From assembly GCA_037179515.1 (NCBI GenBank), contig JAXCGZ010000057.1, positions 112,001-176,000 of the forward strand: a stretch of DNA of 64,000 bases, written 5' to 3'. The position numbers and the translations under genes were made by a program. This stretch comes from Halocaridina rubra (Eukaryota > Arthropoda > Malacostraca > Decapoda > Atyidae). This document shows positions 25,938 through 36,914 of the stretch, piece after piece. A model generated the notes under the pieces. The model did not search any database, was not told where the DNA came from, and saw only the letters and a list, made by a program, of their open reading frames with translations. How positions within the stretch are numbered: the stretch's first letter is position 1; each line of letters opens with the position of its first letter.

Positions 25938-26835
25938 CTATCTTAAAATCATTCTGCACAATTGTCGCAAATTAGACGAGCTAGCAGTAAAAATATAGTC
26001 ACTACGTCCTTCTGTAGTCGGATCACCAGTAGATCTAGATATAACAGAACTTACAAAAGTAGGTTCCACAGCAGATTTAGTAGAATTTTTCTTACCCTTA
26101 GAAAACCAGACCTTAGAAATGTGCCCAGTACGCTTGCACAGAAAACTTTCAGCGTTTTTATAGGAACAATCATTTTTCCAATGATTTTTATTACATCCAC
26201 TAAATGGTTTGTAAGGTTTCGTACTTTTCTCCTTCTCTCCATTAGGCTTCTGCTTCTTCTTATGAAAAGAGCTCTTTGCATTAAATTTCACAGCATTCAC
26301 TTATTTATCATTAGTGTAATGTTTTTGACCAAACATCCTGACCTCCTTCTCTGCAACTTCCTTAGCAATAGCAATCTCTACTACTCAGTCAAGAGTGAGA
26401 TTCTTCTCCCTCAAGAGAACAAGCTGAGTACTTTCTTCCCGTAACAAGCTTATCTCTTAACATCTCCTCCAGTTTGTCCCCAAATCTGCATGTTGATGAG
26501 AGTGACTTTAGAGCTGCAGCAAAATAAGATACACTTTCATGGTCTTCTTGCCACCTTCGGTAGAATTTGAATCTTTCATAGATCACAATAAGCTGGGGTT
26601 TGTAGTGATTGTTGAGAATGGAGATTAATTCCTCCAAAGTATATTCCTTAGGAGATTTGGGACTCACTAAATCCATAGTTAGACCAAAATGTTTAGGACC
26701 AATAACAGACAAAAAAGCTGGAACTTCCTTATTTTCCTCAATACTATTAGCTTCAAAATACAATTGAACCCTATCTACATATGAGGAAAATTTCTCGGAT
26801 TCATCATACGGATCTACATTCCCAATAAGCGACAC
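25938..26835 (-). pseudogene. Gypsy-B gag (two frames)
   Basis: The N-terminal frame (26835-26389) has VDRVQLYFEANSIEENKEVP, AFLSVIGPKHFGL, LEELISILNNHYKPQLIVIY and CRFGDKLEEMLRDKLVTG, the Ty3/Gypsy gag capsid pattern. A frame change at about 26390-26300 leads to the nucleocapsid part, with CNKNHWKNDC and a C-x-x-x-x-GHISKVW stretch, a knuckle missing Cys residues. It is cut at 25937 by Gypsy-C. Confidence 0.75.
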
Positions 26836-27110
26836 GATGAAATTATAGTTAATAGCTTAATAAATCAATAGGAAAATAGCTAGGCCTAGGCTGAGTTCAA
26901 ACACATAATCCAATAATAATAGGTATAGGCAGGTAGGGCAAAAATAGGTTAGGTAGCAACAAAAAAACATCAGAATAGATAACAGTCAAATACATTAGGA
27001 TAGGCTAGGCTACATAGGGTTTAGAGTAGGCTACAATATACAGTAACACTATAAAAAGCATGACACACGTTTTTTGCTTGTGGACAACCGAACTCGTTGA
27101 CAGATGTAAT

Positions 27111-27450
27111 CCTTGTCGCCAGTTGTGATATAGTTGCCTATTGAAATAAACTAGAGTAGGATAGGACTAACCGATCATTATGTACCTGACTTACCGTCTT
27201 TATTATCACACTATCACTATGATATATAATACTTAGCGGCATTAGGAATAGGGTTAGGATTATGTTACTAAGGGTAGGCAATGCCTGGAGCTATATGCAG
27301 GTGACGTCAGACATCTCTCAGAGTTGGCGAGGGGAGAAGACAGAGAGCTCTTCTACTCACTAGAATTAGATTAGAATAGGAATAATGCTTCTTAACAAAA
27401 TATGTAAGGTAGAACATAACTAAAGTATATAATATGTGTACAATATTACA
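27111..27450 (-). repeat. Gypsy-B 5' LTR with adjoining primer-binding site
   Basis: The LTR occupies 27124-27450 and aligns with 19496-19864. It ends ATATCACA on the minus strand, followed by ACTGGCGACAAGG (27123-27111), a primer-binding-site-like sequence. The right end abuts LINE sequence coding for RRTFVSLDN. Confidence 0.75.
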
Positions 27451-29211
27451 TTATCCAATGATACAAACGTCCTCCTTATAAGTCCGACTATTCTATTTGC
27501 CTTATTAACTTTGTCAGCAATATTTTCAGAGAAACCAATTTTATTATCAATGACGACCCCTATATCCTTTTCTGTATCCACTACAGTTATTTTCTCCTCT
27601 AAATTATACTCCCCTTTATCCACTGTTTGTCCCAATTCTCATGAATATACTTCTCTTTGGATGGAAACTTAATAGCCATTTATCGGACCATTCCTTTCAT
27701 GCAGTCTACATCCTCTTGCATAAGTTTCACATCGTCTTGAGTTTTTATCTGTCTATATAACTTTATGTCAGCTGCATACATATACAATACACTGTCGTTT
27801 TTAAGTACTTCAGGGAGATCATTTATATATTTTACAAACAATAGTTGTCCCAACACTGACCCCTGTGGTACTCCACTTGACAAACTCGCCAATCAGATCT
27901 ATGTTCGTTTACAATTACACACTGTCTTCTGCGCCCCAAAAAGGCCTCTAGCCATCTCAGGCATTTGGATCCAACATTGTATCTTTTAGTTTTCTCCAGT
28001 AATCTTTTATGGGGAACTTTATCAAGAGGCCTTCACTAGATCAAAATAAGTTACATCTACAGCATTTCCCTCCTCTAATACTTGTGTCCACTTGTCAGGT
28101 ATCTTTATTAGTTGAAAAACTGCTGACCGCCCCAGTAGATATCCAAACTATTTTTTACTGAAATATTTATTTTTATTCATGTGCCTCATGAGTTCTTCCT
28201 TAATTATTGATTCTCTTAACTTACACACTATACTTGTGAAGCTAACTGGCCTATAATTTCCTGGATTTTAACGATACCCCTTTTTAAATATCGCTGTTAT
28301 GATTGCTACTCTCCAGTCTTTAGGTTATTCAGCTCTCTAATAGGAATACTCAAAAATTTATTTTAATGGTGTTGCAAGTTCTTCATCTCCTTCCTTAGGT
28401 ATCCTTGGATGTAACCCATCTGGTGCCGATGACTTATTTCTCTTAAATTTCTTTTAATGGCTGCCTTTATTTATGAAACTTAAAATTAAATTCTAGGTAA
28501 CACGAATCCTTGTCTTATATGAAGTTTAGGAATACCCTCTACTGGCTCTTCAGTATATATCTCACTGAAATATTTGGCCAATTCTTCAGTCTTTTCCTTT
28601 TCTGTTTTTGTTTGTATATTGATTCTGCTACTGTCATTAGATATCTGTAAATCTGTGATACCAGATCTAATAATTTCATCATGCACATATTTCCAAAATA
28701 TTTTTGGATTTTCTTTAACATTTGTAGCTATAGTCTGTTCCCTTCATTTTGCTTTTCTCCTGGTCTCGCTTCTAACTTGATTGTTGAGCCTTTTATATAC
28801 CCTTTACTCTTCCTGGAACTCTCTGTCTCCAGTATTTCTATACATTCTCAAATGTTCTAAGTGGGTCCATAACCGCTTTTTCTTTTTAATCAAAGACCAA
28901 AGGTTTAGATTCACTGGCAATTCATTATTTGTCCATTTTCTCATTAAAGATTTGTCTTTCATTTATCACCTCCTCCAACTTGGATTAAAAGTTCCCATTC
29001 ACCCAAATATTCATCCCAGTTAATAATATTCAGTCTACATCTTAGCTTTTCATAGTCTGCCTTTTCATACAGGTAAATTTTCTTACAATAAGTTTTGGGT
29101 TTCACTTCAACATTACAATTAAAAGTTATCCAAGCATGATGGCTTCTCCCAACTGGGCTCTCTACTTCGCTATCCTCTACAGTTTCTTAAATATTAGAAA
29201 AGATCAGATCT
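27451..29211 (-). pseudogene. CR1-like LINE reverse transcriptase (piece 4 of 5)
   Basis: Minus-strand pieces read EIIRSGITDLQIS and EELAKYFSEIYTEEPVEGIP (pre-RT linker, about 28690-28560), VTYFDLVKAS (28050), SLSSGVPQGSVLGQLLFVKY, NDLPEVLKNDSVLYMYAADI (27890-27770), then VDTEKDIGVVIDNKIGFSEN, KANRIVGLIRRTFVSLDN. The catalytic F/YADD reads YAAD. There are many stops and shifts. The piece ends where the Gypsy-B LTR begins and resumes at 19495. Confidence 0.8.
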
Positions 29212-29437
<226 letters not shown>

Positions 29438-29625
29438 ACCTTCATTTTCATTACAATACAATGGGTATTCGTCAGCCGGAGCAAGCCCCAACCCCCCACT
29501 GTGGAGCCTAACCACAGCAGTACCTGCCAGTAAACAGCTTAAAGTCTCGGTCTTGGACAGGAATCGATCTTTCGACCTCGTGAATGCGAAGCCAGCCCGT
29601 TACCACTGTACTAGCCACTGTACTT
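29438..29625 (-). mobile_element. tRNA-derived SINE
   Basis: Read on the minus strand from about 29625, the body has an A-box-like TGGCTAGTACAGTGG (29617-29603), then a B-box-like GATCGATTCC (about 29570-29561), spaced as in a tRNA-type RNA polymerase III promoter. About 120 bases of unrelated body and the triplet tail follow. It sits between two contiguous codon blocks of the CR1-like LINE (REESS and LDLIFSN), so it was inserted into that LINE. An obvious target duplication is not visible, perhaps obscured by the tail. Confidence 0.75.
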
Positions 29626-30150
29626 GACTCCTCTCTATACTTTCTAATTTCTCTACTATGATGGGTGAGGAAGCAATCCCTGACAGTTTCAATAAACTTA
29701 AACTCTGTACTATTTCTTCCCTCTTTTGTTGCAGTTTTTCCAGTTTATATTGAGAATATTAAAGTCACCAATAAATATCTTGAGCTCTGCTTATTTATTG
29801 TTTATTTCATCTATGAATAGATGCAAATAGTACTGTTTCATCAGTGGCTTTTATTCCAATACACAGATACTCACAGTAAGTCTGTTTCATAATTATTTCT
29901 GTGAAAGATGGATCTTTCTTTACATATAATATTATACCCCTACCCGCATCTTTACTAAGTAGTTTTTTTTTTCATCAAATATTTCAGACCCATCTATACT
30001 ATATTTAGCCAACATTCTTTCATACCTTAAAATCTTTGACTTAACCTCATGCAGTGAAATAATACATGGTTTATCTTCATATTCCTCCAGTCTCATTTTC
30101 ACTTCTCTTATCTTATCCTGAGAAAACACATCTACATTACTAAATACTAC
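29626..30150 (-). pseudogene. CR1-like LINE endonuclease (piece 3 of 5)
   Basis: MFSQDKIREVKMRLEEYEDK, CIISLHEVKSKILRYERMLA and SIDGSEIFDEK begin the apurinic-type endonuclease at 30129. Further on, RGIILYVKK-, EYLCIGIKAT- and VRDCFLTHHS-like pieces continue to the SINE insertion. The N-terminal catalytic Glu context (SLHEVK) is visible. The frame breaks at a run of T near 29950. Confidence 0.7.
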
Positions 30151-31148
30151 ATTAAGTTTATTTACTCTACTATTATTTTTTTTTATTTTGACTAGTCAAA
30201 CTTGGTTGTTCCCTCCTGTTTGGTCCTGGACCACCATCTGTTTCTTTATTCTCTTAACAATCATTTTCTCTGGCTGGCTTCTCACCCTGCATATACAGAT
30301 TCCCCCCAACTGATCCTCCTGCTCCTTCCTCTTGGCTTCCGATATCAGAATTTTCATGTTCTCTCTGTGCTTTTGTAAGATCATATTGAATTACGTCTTT
30401 ATACTCCCTATTTCCTTTTAATTTCCTCGTTTCCGTTAGAGAATAAACTTATCCGTCACAGTATCCAAACATACAAATAGAGGCCTTGGTTTTGGTGCAT
30501 TTGCCTGTTATTTACCCCGTCTTAATATTTTCTTGATAGTACCTGTACGTAGGTCTACTTCCAGAGTCTTTTGTATTAATTTTACCATAAACCATTTATC
30601 GTCCTCTTGCCTCTTAAACCCTTCTCTCTTACTACTCTCTGGTACTACATAAACAACTAAATTATTTCTTCTAGCGAGCGTCCTCCTTTCTCATTTCTCT
30701 CATTTTCTCTTCCTGATTTTTCTTCATTTCTTCCCGTAGTTCCCTATCACTATCACAAAACTTTTTCTTCAGATTCTCCAGTTCATTCTTAAAATCCTGA
30801 CTTAGCCCATTCCTAGCCGCATCTGCATAGCATGCCCCAGCACTTGATCAGCTGCTGTGCCCTAAAGAGAGACAAACTTTGCCTCCACACTACTTAGCCT
30901 ATTTTCCAAATCTTGGCACAAGCTTTCATTATTGTCTACAACTTCCTTTATGTCAACAGACTTTGCTTCAACCATCCATAACCTATTATCCATAGCCTTG
31001 ATTGTGTTGTTTCCCACCTTCACAAACTCAGTAACTCCACCCAATTTGTCTTCCACCACAGTCTGTCTATTTTTTATTCCTCAAGGTTCTGTATGGCTAG
31101 GTGAATTTGCACACAACCTTTCTTGCAGATGTTACCGTACCATGAAGC
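30151..31148 (-). pseudogene. CR1-like LINE ORF1, coiled-coil and C-terminal part (piece 2 of 5)
   Basis: Heptad-like, Asp/Glu/Lys-rich frames (EDKLGGVTEFVKVGNNTIKA, SVDIKEVVDNNESLCQDLEN) suggest a coiled coil as in ORF1 RNA-binding proteins of CR1-type LINEs. The right end (31148) begins SWYGNICKKGC and continues the PHD-like finger of the piece at 34132-34355, separated by Gypsy-A. Stops are frequent. Confidence 0.65.
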
Positions 31149-31333
31149 TGTCATAATATTCTCTTAATGTAGTCTTTCATTTTTTATCATTATGAACCCT
31201 CTAATTGTAATTATAATTTCTAATTCTTGTAATTATAATTTCTAATTCTCTTACCATTGTCTATTTTATTTGCTGATGCTTGTAGTTGTATTTATGTAGA
31301 ATAAAGCCTTAAATACTATTATGGCTTATTACA
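31149..31333 (+). repeat. Gypsy-A 5' LTR
   Basis: It starts TGTCATAATATTCTC and ends GGCTTATTACA. It contains TATTTTATT (31262-31270), a possible TATA-type signal, and AATAAA (31300-31305), a possible polyadenylation signal. A 20-bp internal direct repeat (TAATTATAATTTCTAATTCT) makes it longer than its partner. Confidence 0.85.
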
Positions 31334-31351
31334 ATTTATTCTACATAAATA
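31289..31351 (+). promoter_or_regulatory. Putative self-priming hairpin of Gypsy-A
   Basis: TATTTATGTAGAATAAA at 31289-31305 inside the LTR is the exact reverse complement of TTTATTCTACATAAATA at 31335-31351, which starts one base after the LTR end (31333). All 17 bases match. The position is that of the primer-binding site, and no TGG-starting tRNA-like site is present. In Tf1-type elements the 5' end of the transcript folds back onto this site and primes reverse transcription. That mechanism is known for Tf1 and inferred here. A TATA-like motif about 27 bases upstream of 31289 would fit a transcript starting there. Confidence 0.6.
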
Positions 31352-31384
31352 TTTGAATGCTAGTTTTGATTCACCTGGAGCATT

Positions 31385-32460
31385 ATGGATAAATTCCTGA
31401 AACCTGAAAGATTTGATGCCAATCCAAATTCGAATACTGCTGCAAAGGAATGGAAGCATTGGCTAAATACTTTCTCAATTTTTCTTACTGTTATTGAAGG
31501 ACTCTCTCCTAACAAGTTAATTTGCTTACGAAGTATGTTACTCCATTTGTCTTTGAATATTTTTCTGATTGTGACACATATGAAGCCACTTTTGCAACTT
31601 TACAGGATTTAAATGTAAAGCTTAGGAATGAAGTTTATGCTAGAGATTTATTATCCACCCGTCGACAGCAACAAGGGGAAACATTAGATGAATACTTACA
31701 GCCCCTGAAAAATCTAAGTTGTGATTGTAACTACAAAGCTGTCAGTGCTGAACAGTGTAAGGAGGAAGCAATCCGGGATGCGTTCATAAGTGGTGTATTA
31801 TTTAATGTCATCTGTCAGAGACTCCTTATAAATAGAACACTTGACTTAACTACTGCCTTTGACCAAGCTAGAGCTATTGATGAAGCACAGCAGAGCTCTG
31901 AGTCTTACTCCACTCCACAGAAGGCTTTTTGGTGTGGCTGCAGCTGCTCCTCTAGCTATGAATGAGTCTGACAGCCATTATGAATTTTCCAGAGATGTTA
32001 GCCATGCTTCAGCTGCTGTCAGTAAAGGGCAAAGGTGCTTTTTCTGTGAGAATAAAAGACATCCTCGCATCAACTGTCCAGCTCGTGAAGCAACTTGTAA
32101 TAAGTGTGGCAAAACAGGACATTATGCAAAAGTGTGCAAGTTTTCTAAGGCTGCTACTATATCGTCAATACTGGCTACTGTTACTGTGGCTTCCTATGGT
32201 GTTCTTTCTAAACATACTCTTAAGATTAAATTGAATGAAAGGATAGTTGAGGGTCTGATGAACACATGTCACTCTGAAAATTTTGTGAGTAAATCACTTG
32301 TTTCACGGTTAAATCTTCATTTGCACTCTGCATCTAGCATTGTCTCCATGAGCACTAAGATACATGGGTACTGCTTGGTGCATGCTGTATTGGCAGGCCA
32401 TAACAATCACAGAGTTAGGCTGTCTGTGCTTCCTGGTCCATGCAATGATGTTATATATAC
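31385..32460 (+). pseudogene. Gypsy-A gag and degenerate protease
   Basis: It starts MDKFLKPERFDANPNSNTAA with KEWKHWL. It shifts frame near 31520-31600 (ATLQDLNVKLRNEVYARDLL, GETLDEYLQPLKNLS, EAIRDAFISGVL), then again near 31930. The nucleocapsid holds CFFCENKRHPRINC and CNKCGKTGHYAKVC (32037-32140), one variant and one canonical CCHC knuckle. The protease active-site Asp-Thr-Gly reads Asn-Thr-Cys (LMNTCHSENFV), so the enzyme would be inactive. Confidence 0.8.
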
Positions 32461-32479
32461 TTTTCTAGGACCCTTAGCC

Positions 32480-33640
32480 CTAGCCAAAATATATATTCTG
32501 CTAGAGAAAAGGAGCCATGTGCAATAGTAGAAGCACTTCACAAATGGTGTCACTATCTGACAGGGCGTCATTTTACTCTTATTACCGATCGGAAATCAGT
32601 GGCTTCTATGTTGAACTCAAAGCAATCAGGCAAAATAAAAAATGACAAAATACAGAGGTGGAGAATTGAGCTTGCCTTTTACAATTTTGACATTCAATAT
32701 CGGCCTGGCAAGGATAATATCCATGCTGATACTTTATCAAGGGTGTATTGCTCTGCTGTGGGTATAGAAACTTTACTGTATTTATGCAGTTCACTCTGCC
32801 ACCCTGGTATAACACGAATTGCGCATTTTGATAGGATGCAAAACCTTCCTTTTTCTGTGGAGGAGGTAAGATGGGTAACTTCCCCATGTCCAGTTTGTGC
32901 TCAGTGTAAGCCACAGTTCTATCAACCTGAATCATCTCATTTGATCAAAATAACGGTTCCATTTGAAAAACTTAGTATTGATTTTAAAGGACTACTGCCA
33001 TCCTCATCAAAGAATCAGTATCTGCTGACTGTTATTGACGAATTTTCTAGGTTCCCATTCGCATTTGCATGCCCTGATATGAATTCACGGATGTCTTAGT
33101 CAATTGCTTGCAATATTTGGTATGCCTGCATACATCCATTCTGATAGAGGAGCTTCGTTTATGTCAGCAGACATCCGCCATTTTCTCAACAGCCGAGGGA
33201 TTCCTACTAGTCACACTACTCCATATAATCCCCAGGGCAATGGTCAGTGCGAGTGATACATTGGAGTGATCTACAAATCTATTGCTCTTGCACTAAAATA
33301 AAAACATCTACCTATTTCTCATTGGAAGCTTGTTTTACAGGATGCCCTTCATTCAATCCGTACTCTACTTTCAAAGGCTAAAAATGCTACTCCACATGAG
33401 CGCCTATTTGCTTTTCAATGTCGATCACCAGCGGATACTCTCTCCCAATGTGGCTTCTGTAGGAGTAAAACGTCATGTCAAAAAATCCAAGTATGACCCT
33501 ATTGTTGAAGAGGCAGAACTAATAGAAGTAAATCCTTGGTATGCCCACATACGTTTCTCTAATGGCATGAAACTACTTTATCAACTCGACACCTGGCTCC
33601 AGCAAATGATGTTCAGAATATTACTGTGAAGACTGATAAC
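32480..33640 (+). pseudogene. Gypsy-A RNase H and integrase
   Basis: RNase H begins abruptly at YSAREKEPCAIVEALHKW, then HYLTGRHFTLITDRKSVASM and YRPGKDNIHADTLSRV. Integrase follows, with a Cys pair in PCPVCAQCK, the first catalytic Asp in KLSIDFKGLL, the second in YIHSDRGASF (after a +1 shift at about 33098), and the final Glu in NPQGNGQCE, followed by a stop. The RT and the first part of RNase H are missing between about 32460 and 32480. Confidence 0.8.
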
Positions 33641-33967
33641 TCTCAACACCAAGCTCCAGCAAATAATATTCTGTGTTACTAACAGGACATAATTTTCATT
33701 CTCCTGCTGCTTGAAGTGTAGATATTGTGAACCGACAAGTATACAACAGTACTGAAATGAATCAACCAAATGATGCCAGTCGACTTGATTCTTTGGGTGT
33801 TCCAATGACTCAGGGAACTCAGCGTACTTCACTCTCATCTGAAAACGAGATGCCGGTACCTTAGCGTAGATCTGAGTGCCAGCATCGACCTCCAAATCGC
33901 TTAGATTTGTAAATTTCAGTATTTGAATGTTTTTATAGTATATTTTCTAGTATTATAATATGCTTAT

Positions 33968-34131
33968 TGTTATAATATTCTCCTACTGTAGTCTTTCATT
34001 TTTTTTATATTATATGCCTTATAATTGTAATTATAATTTCTAATTCTCTTACCACTGTTAATTTTATTTCCAGATGCTTGTAGTTGTATTTATGTAGAAT
34101 AAAGCATTAAATACTACTATGGCTTATTACA
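33968..34131 (+). repeat. Gypsy-A 3' LTR
   Basis: It aligns with 31149-31333, has the same TG and TTATTACA ends and the same AATAAA, and lacks the 20-bp internal duplication. It is followed by GAAAC, the right target-duplication copy. Confidence 0.85.
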
Positions 34132-34355
34132 GAAACCTGCTCACTTGACCTCATCATATATATACAGTGCATCTCCTTGGGCAAAGTATCACATTTAATA
34201 TGATACCATATTTTACAATCCTCGCAAGCTACTGCTTTAACTCCATTCTTCATCTTTACTTCATATATACCACAGTAAATATGGTTCATATTTCCATTAC
34301 TGTCACCTCCAGTAGCACCACTATACTCACTGTTTACATCAGCTGTGGTCGTCAT
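34132..34355 (-). pseudogene. CR1-like LINE ORF1 start with PHD-like finger (piece 1 of 5)
   Basis: From the ATG at 34355 the frame reads MTTTADVNSEYSGATGGDSN, then CGIYEVK-, AVACEDCKIWYHIKCDTLPK, a Cys4-His-Cys3-like PHD pattern found in ORF1 of many CR1-type LINEs. The last ligands lie beyond the Gypsy-A insertion (SWYGNICKKGC at 31148). The first MetThr-Thr-Thr was chosen as start because upstream residues belong to a different LINE fragment. Confidence 0.7.
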
Positions 34356-34489
34356 ATTACCCTTGCTTAGGGTCAACTTCCTATCCCAATATATATTAAT
34401 ATATAATGGTGGAAAATTTCCATCTTTAATCACAAATATGGAGCAAAAAAATGCGAGCCTCAGACAAACACCACCACCGTGATGCTGTA

Positions 34490-34800
34490 TTGTTGAGGGA
34501 ACATTATCAAAGAAGAGACTGGTATGTGGAGGACCAAGAGTTTTGGGACTGCTGATTATCATATTTTGTATTATATTAGAACTTAACTTAATGTTCCATG
34601 TCTTGAACCAAGCAATGATTTTAGCAGGATCTCTTTTCAGAGGCTACCTGACAGTTAGCCTCATGTTCAGAATGAAACAACAGCAACTAAAGCACCCTCG
34701 TCAGCATATGTCTAGTCTTTTTATTTTCCAAATCTATCCTTATATCTTGAATATGCAAGATTAAAAGCAGTTGGCCAAAAACACTTTACTGATATCTTGC
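34490..34800 (-). pseudogene. Jockey-like LINE RT fragment
   Basis: Minus-strand frame KIIAWFKTWNIKLSSN, MIISSPKTLGPPHTSLFFDN matches the segment after the catalytic YADD in Jockey-like RTs (a W..W...N..KT..I pattern). It ends at about 34490, where the 5' region of the CR1-like LINE seems to start. It is too short for a clade call. Confidence 0.5.
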
Positions 34801-35079
34801 TATTATAACTTAAACGAAAATACTTGTAGTGAATAAAGAAGTCCATCAGGTTTAAGTAATGGTAGAATAGACATATCAACTTCAAATGGAACAAGCTTTA
34901 GAGTGGATTACCACTTGTGTTGCCAATATACGGCATCAAATGTTATGTTGTAAATATCCACCCGAGGAGGATGGATGGACCATGGTGAGCCCGTAGATAA
35001 GCTGATTGGGAGCTGGAAAAATTTTGCAAAATATAAGAAAAACTTCAAGATGCTCTTAACGAGGTTAGTAGTCTCCTTA
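34801..35079. other. No feature recognised
   Basis: No coding or repeat structure that I can name. Confidence 0.5.
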
Positions 35080-36914
35080 TTACTCGTTAGTAAGATGCCT
35101 TGATTTGAAGGGAAGAGGAATGATTGGATAGAATACTGGTGAAGTAGGGAGAAGTGTTGGTGCCATAAGAAAGGCTATTAACCCATGGGGGACCACCAGG
35201 AATGAGGGGTAAAAGGGGATATAGGAAAAAAACAAATCTATGAATGCAAATGAAAAATAAATGGATAAACAAAATATAGAGAGAAAAAGAGTTTGCTGAT
35301 GAAACAACAAGAGACAAGGTTTCCTTATTGGAGCCACACCAGCATGTGTTGGGCTCATATTCTGTAGGCTGTCCAGATGGTTCATTGCTGCTCCTATTAT
35401 GGTGCTAGCAGCTTGAGGAGCATTTGGGTCAATGCTAGGAGTTGCAAGGGCTTCAGTCTTCCGTCATAAAAGACTTTACATTCGAGGATGTAGTGGAGGA
35501 AGGGCTGCAGCTTAGCTTCATGACAGAAAGTGCACTCCTTGACGAGGTTTTCAATTATTTGCCAAGTGCACTTGTATCTGCATCTCAGTCAATATATGTT
35601 GACTGCTGCTCTGCTGGGCAGGTTCTTGAGCAGGGTGACACACTGGAGGTTGGTGGTGATTTTGTACCACCACGTAGAGGCAGACCCAGTGTCCGTGCAC
35701 AGATTATGTCTTCCTAGTTGCAGATCTAAGAGTGATCTGATAGCCATGGCCTTTATATGGAGGGTCCCGGGGTGCAGAGATACTTGAATCTTTGCCTGGA
35801 GAGAGGCTAGTTTGACTGCTATATAGGTTTCCTCATTTCCTTTGATGCCATCATGGCTGGGTATCGAAGCAAGGGTGATGGCTTTGCCAATGCTGATAGC
35901 ACTGTGGTAGAGGTGAAGGATGTCAGTGATTATTCTCACATCATCTCCTGGGTGCATCTTCTTAATGGTCTATAAGGCACCTTAGGAGTCATTGAGAATG
36001 AGGGCATGGTCAGTTTTTTGGTGAGTGAAGAAGTTAAGGACTTTGGAGATGGTAACCAGCTCAGTTTGGCGTGAGAAACAGGAGTCTGAAAAGCTCAAGG
36101 GTTTTATATATGTTCTTCAGTGATGAAGGCAGCAGCTGAGGCTCCAGTTTCTTGATTATTTGAGCCATCTGTGCAGACGATTTGGGACTTGTGCCTGCTC
36201 CAGCTCTGGATTTTGTCTTTATATATGTTTTTGAGGATAAGCGGGTTGATTGAACTCTCGGGGTTGTCAGGAAGCTTGATATTTATGTCAAGCGGCTGCT
36301 CATCTCATGGAGGAGGGCATCAGTACAGAGTGTCCAGGTTCTTGGATTGGATGTCCTGCAGCTCAGCACAGACCTTGGTTGCCCAAACCTTTTGGGAAGG
36401 TCCGGGTGATGGCCAAGGGCTAGTTTGAAGTTAGCGCTGGCAAGATAGGGACATTGTACCATGGTGGTTTTGGCCACTGTGAGGGTCATTCTCAGTAAAG
36501 TTCTATGCTTTAGTGGCAGGAAATTGGATTCCAGCAGTAGGTTTTTCTATTTTAGTCCACATAGGGGCTCCTAGCATGCTTTGCACAGCATTATTTTGGA
36601 TGACCCAGATCTTGGCCCATTTTTGGTCTTCTAGGAGAAGTTTTAAGGAGACTGAAGGGTTGCACCATCGTAGATGCTCAACAGTTGCTGTAGTACAGAC
36701 TGACTCAAGTTGCACTTATTGCGCAGATATTGTATCTTGGGTCCAAAGGAGAGTGGGTTGTTGATGTATTCCCACTTGTAATGGTGCCGGGAGACCCAGT
36801 CCAAAGGGTCACTATTTAGACCAACCTTGAGTTTGCTCTCCGCTGGCAGATGAGGAGCACCTTAGTTTTGGGGGCATTTATTTTAAGCCCAAGGAAGATG
36901 GATGTGGGGAGGAT
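35080..36914 (-). pseudogene. Jockey/I-group LINE C-terminus: RT thumb and RNase H
   Basis: In minus order the pieces are LKINAPKTKVLLICQRR (RT thumb, about 36880), WVIQNNAVQSMLGAPMWTKI (36600), an RNase H region with LNFFTHQKTDHALILNDS (36040) and AITLASIPSHDGIKGNEE (35850-35870), then a tail with NHLDSLQNMSPTHAGV (35385). The IPSHDGIKGNEE box, ending the RNase H fold, shows this LINE carries an RNase H domain, unlike the CR1-like ones nearby. It is full of stops. Its 5' side is cut at about 36914 by the 2-kb repeat. Confidence 0.75.

Larger units (their letters stand above)
19496..27450 (-). mobile_element. Gypsy-B: Ty3/Gypsy LTR retrotransposon with a nested element
   Basis: Related LTRs bound the element (19496-19864 and 27124-27450). 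Read on the minus strand, the order is 5' LTR, primer-binding-site-like ACTGGCGACAAGG, gag, [insertion of Gypsy-C], protease, RT, RNase H, integrase, a G-rich polypurine tract (AGGGGGGAGG, next to 19880) and 3' LTR. That is canonical Ty3/Gypsy order. All ORFs carry stops or shifts. The two LTRs differ by several substitutions and small indels, so the insertion is not recent. Both ends lie inside a CR1-like LINE. I see no clean target duplication. Confidence 0.85.
31149..34131 (+). mobile_element. Gypsy-A: short Ty3/Gypsy element with intact LTRs, lacking RT
   Basis: LTRs at 31149-31333 and 33968-34131 both run TG...ATTACA and differ mainly by a roughly 20-bp duplication in the first. Flanking 5-mers GAAGC (31144-31148) and GAAAC (34132-34136) are a one-mismatch target duplication, and removing the element restores a LINE zinc-finger reading frame. 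The inside has gag, CCHC knuckles, a degenerate protease, RNase H and integrase, but no reverse transcriptase. It is therefore an internal-deletion derivative that would need a helper. A possible self-priming site lies just after the first LTR. Confidence 0.85.
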
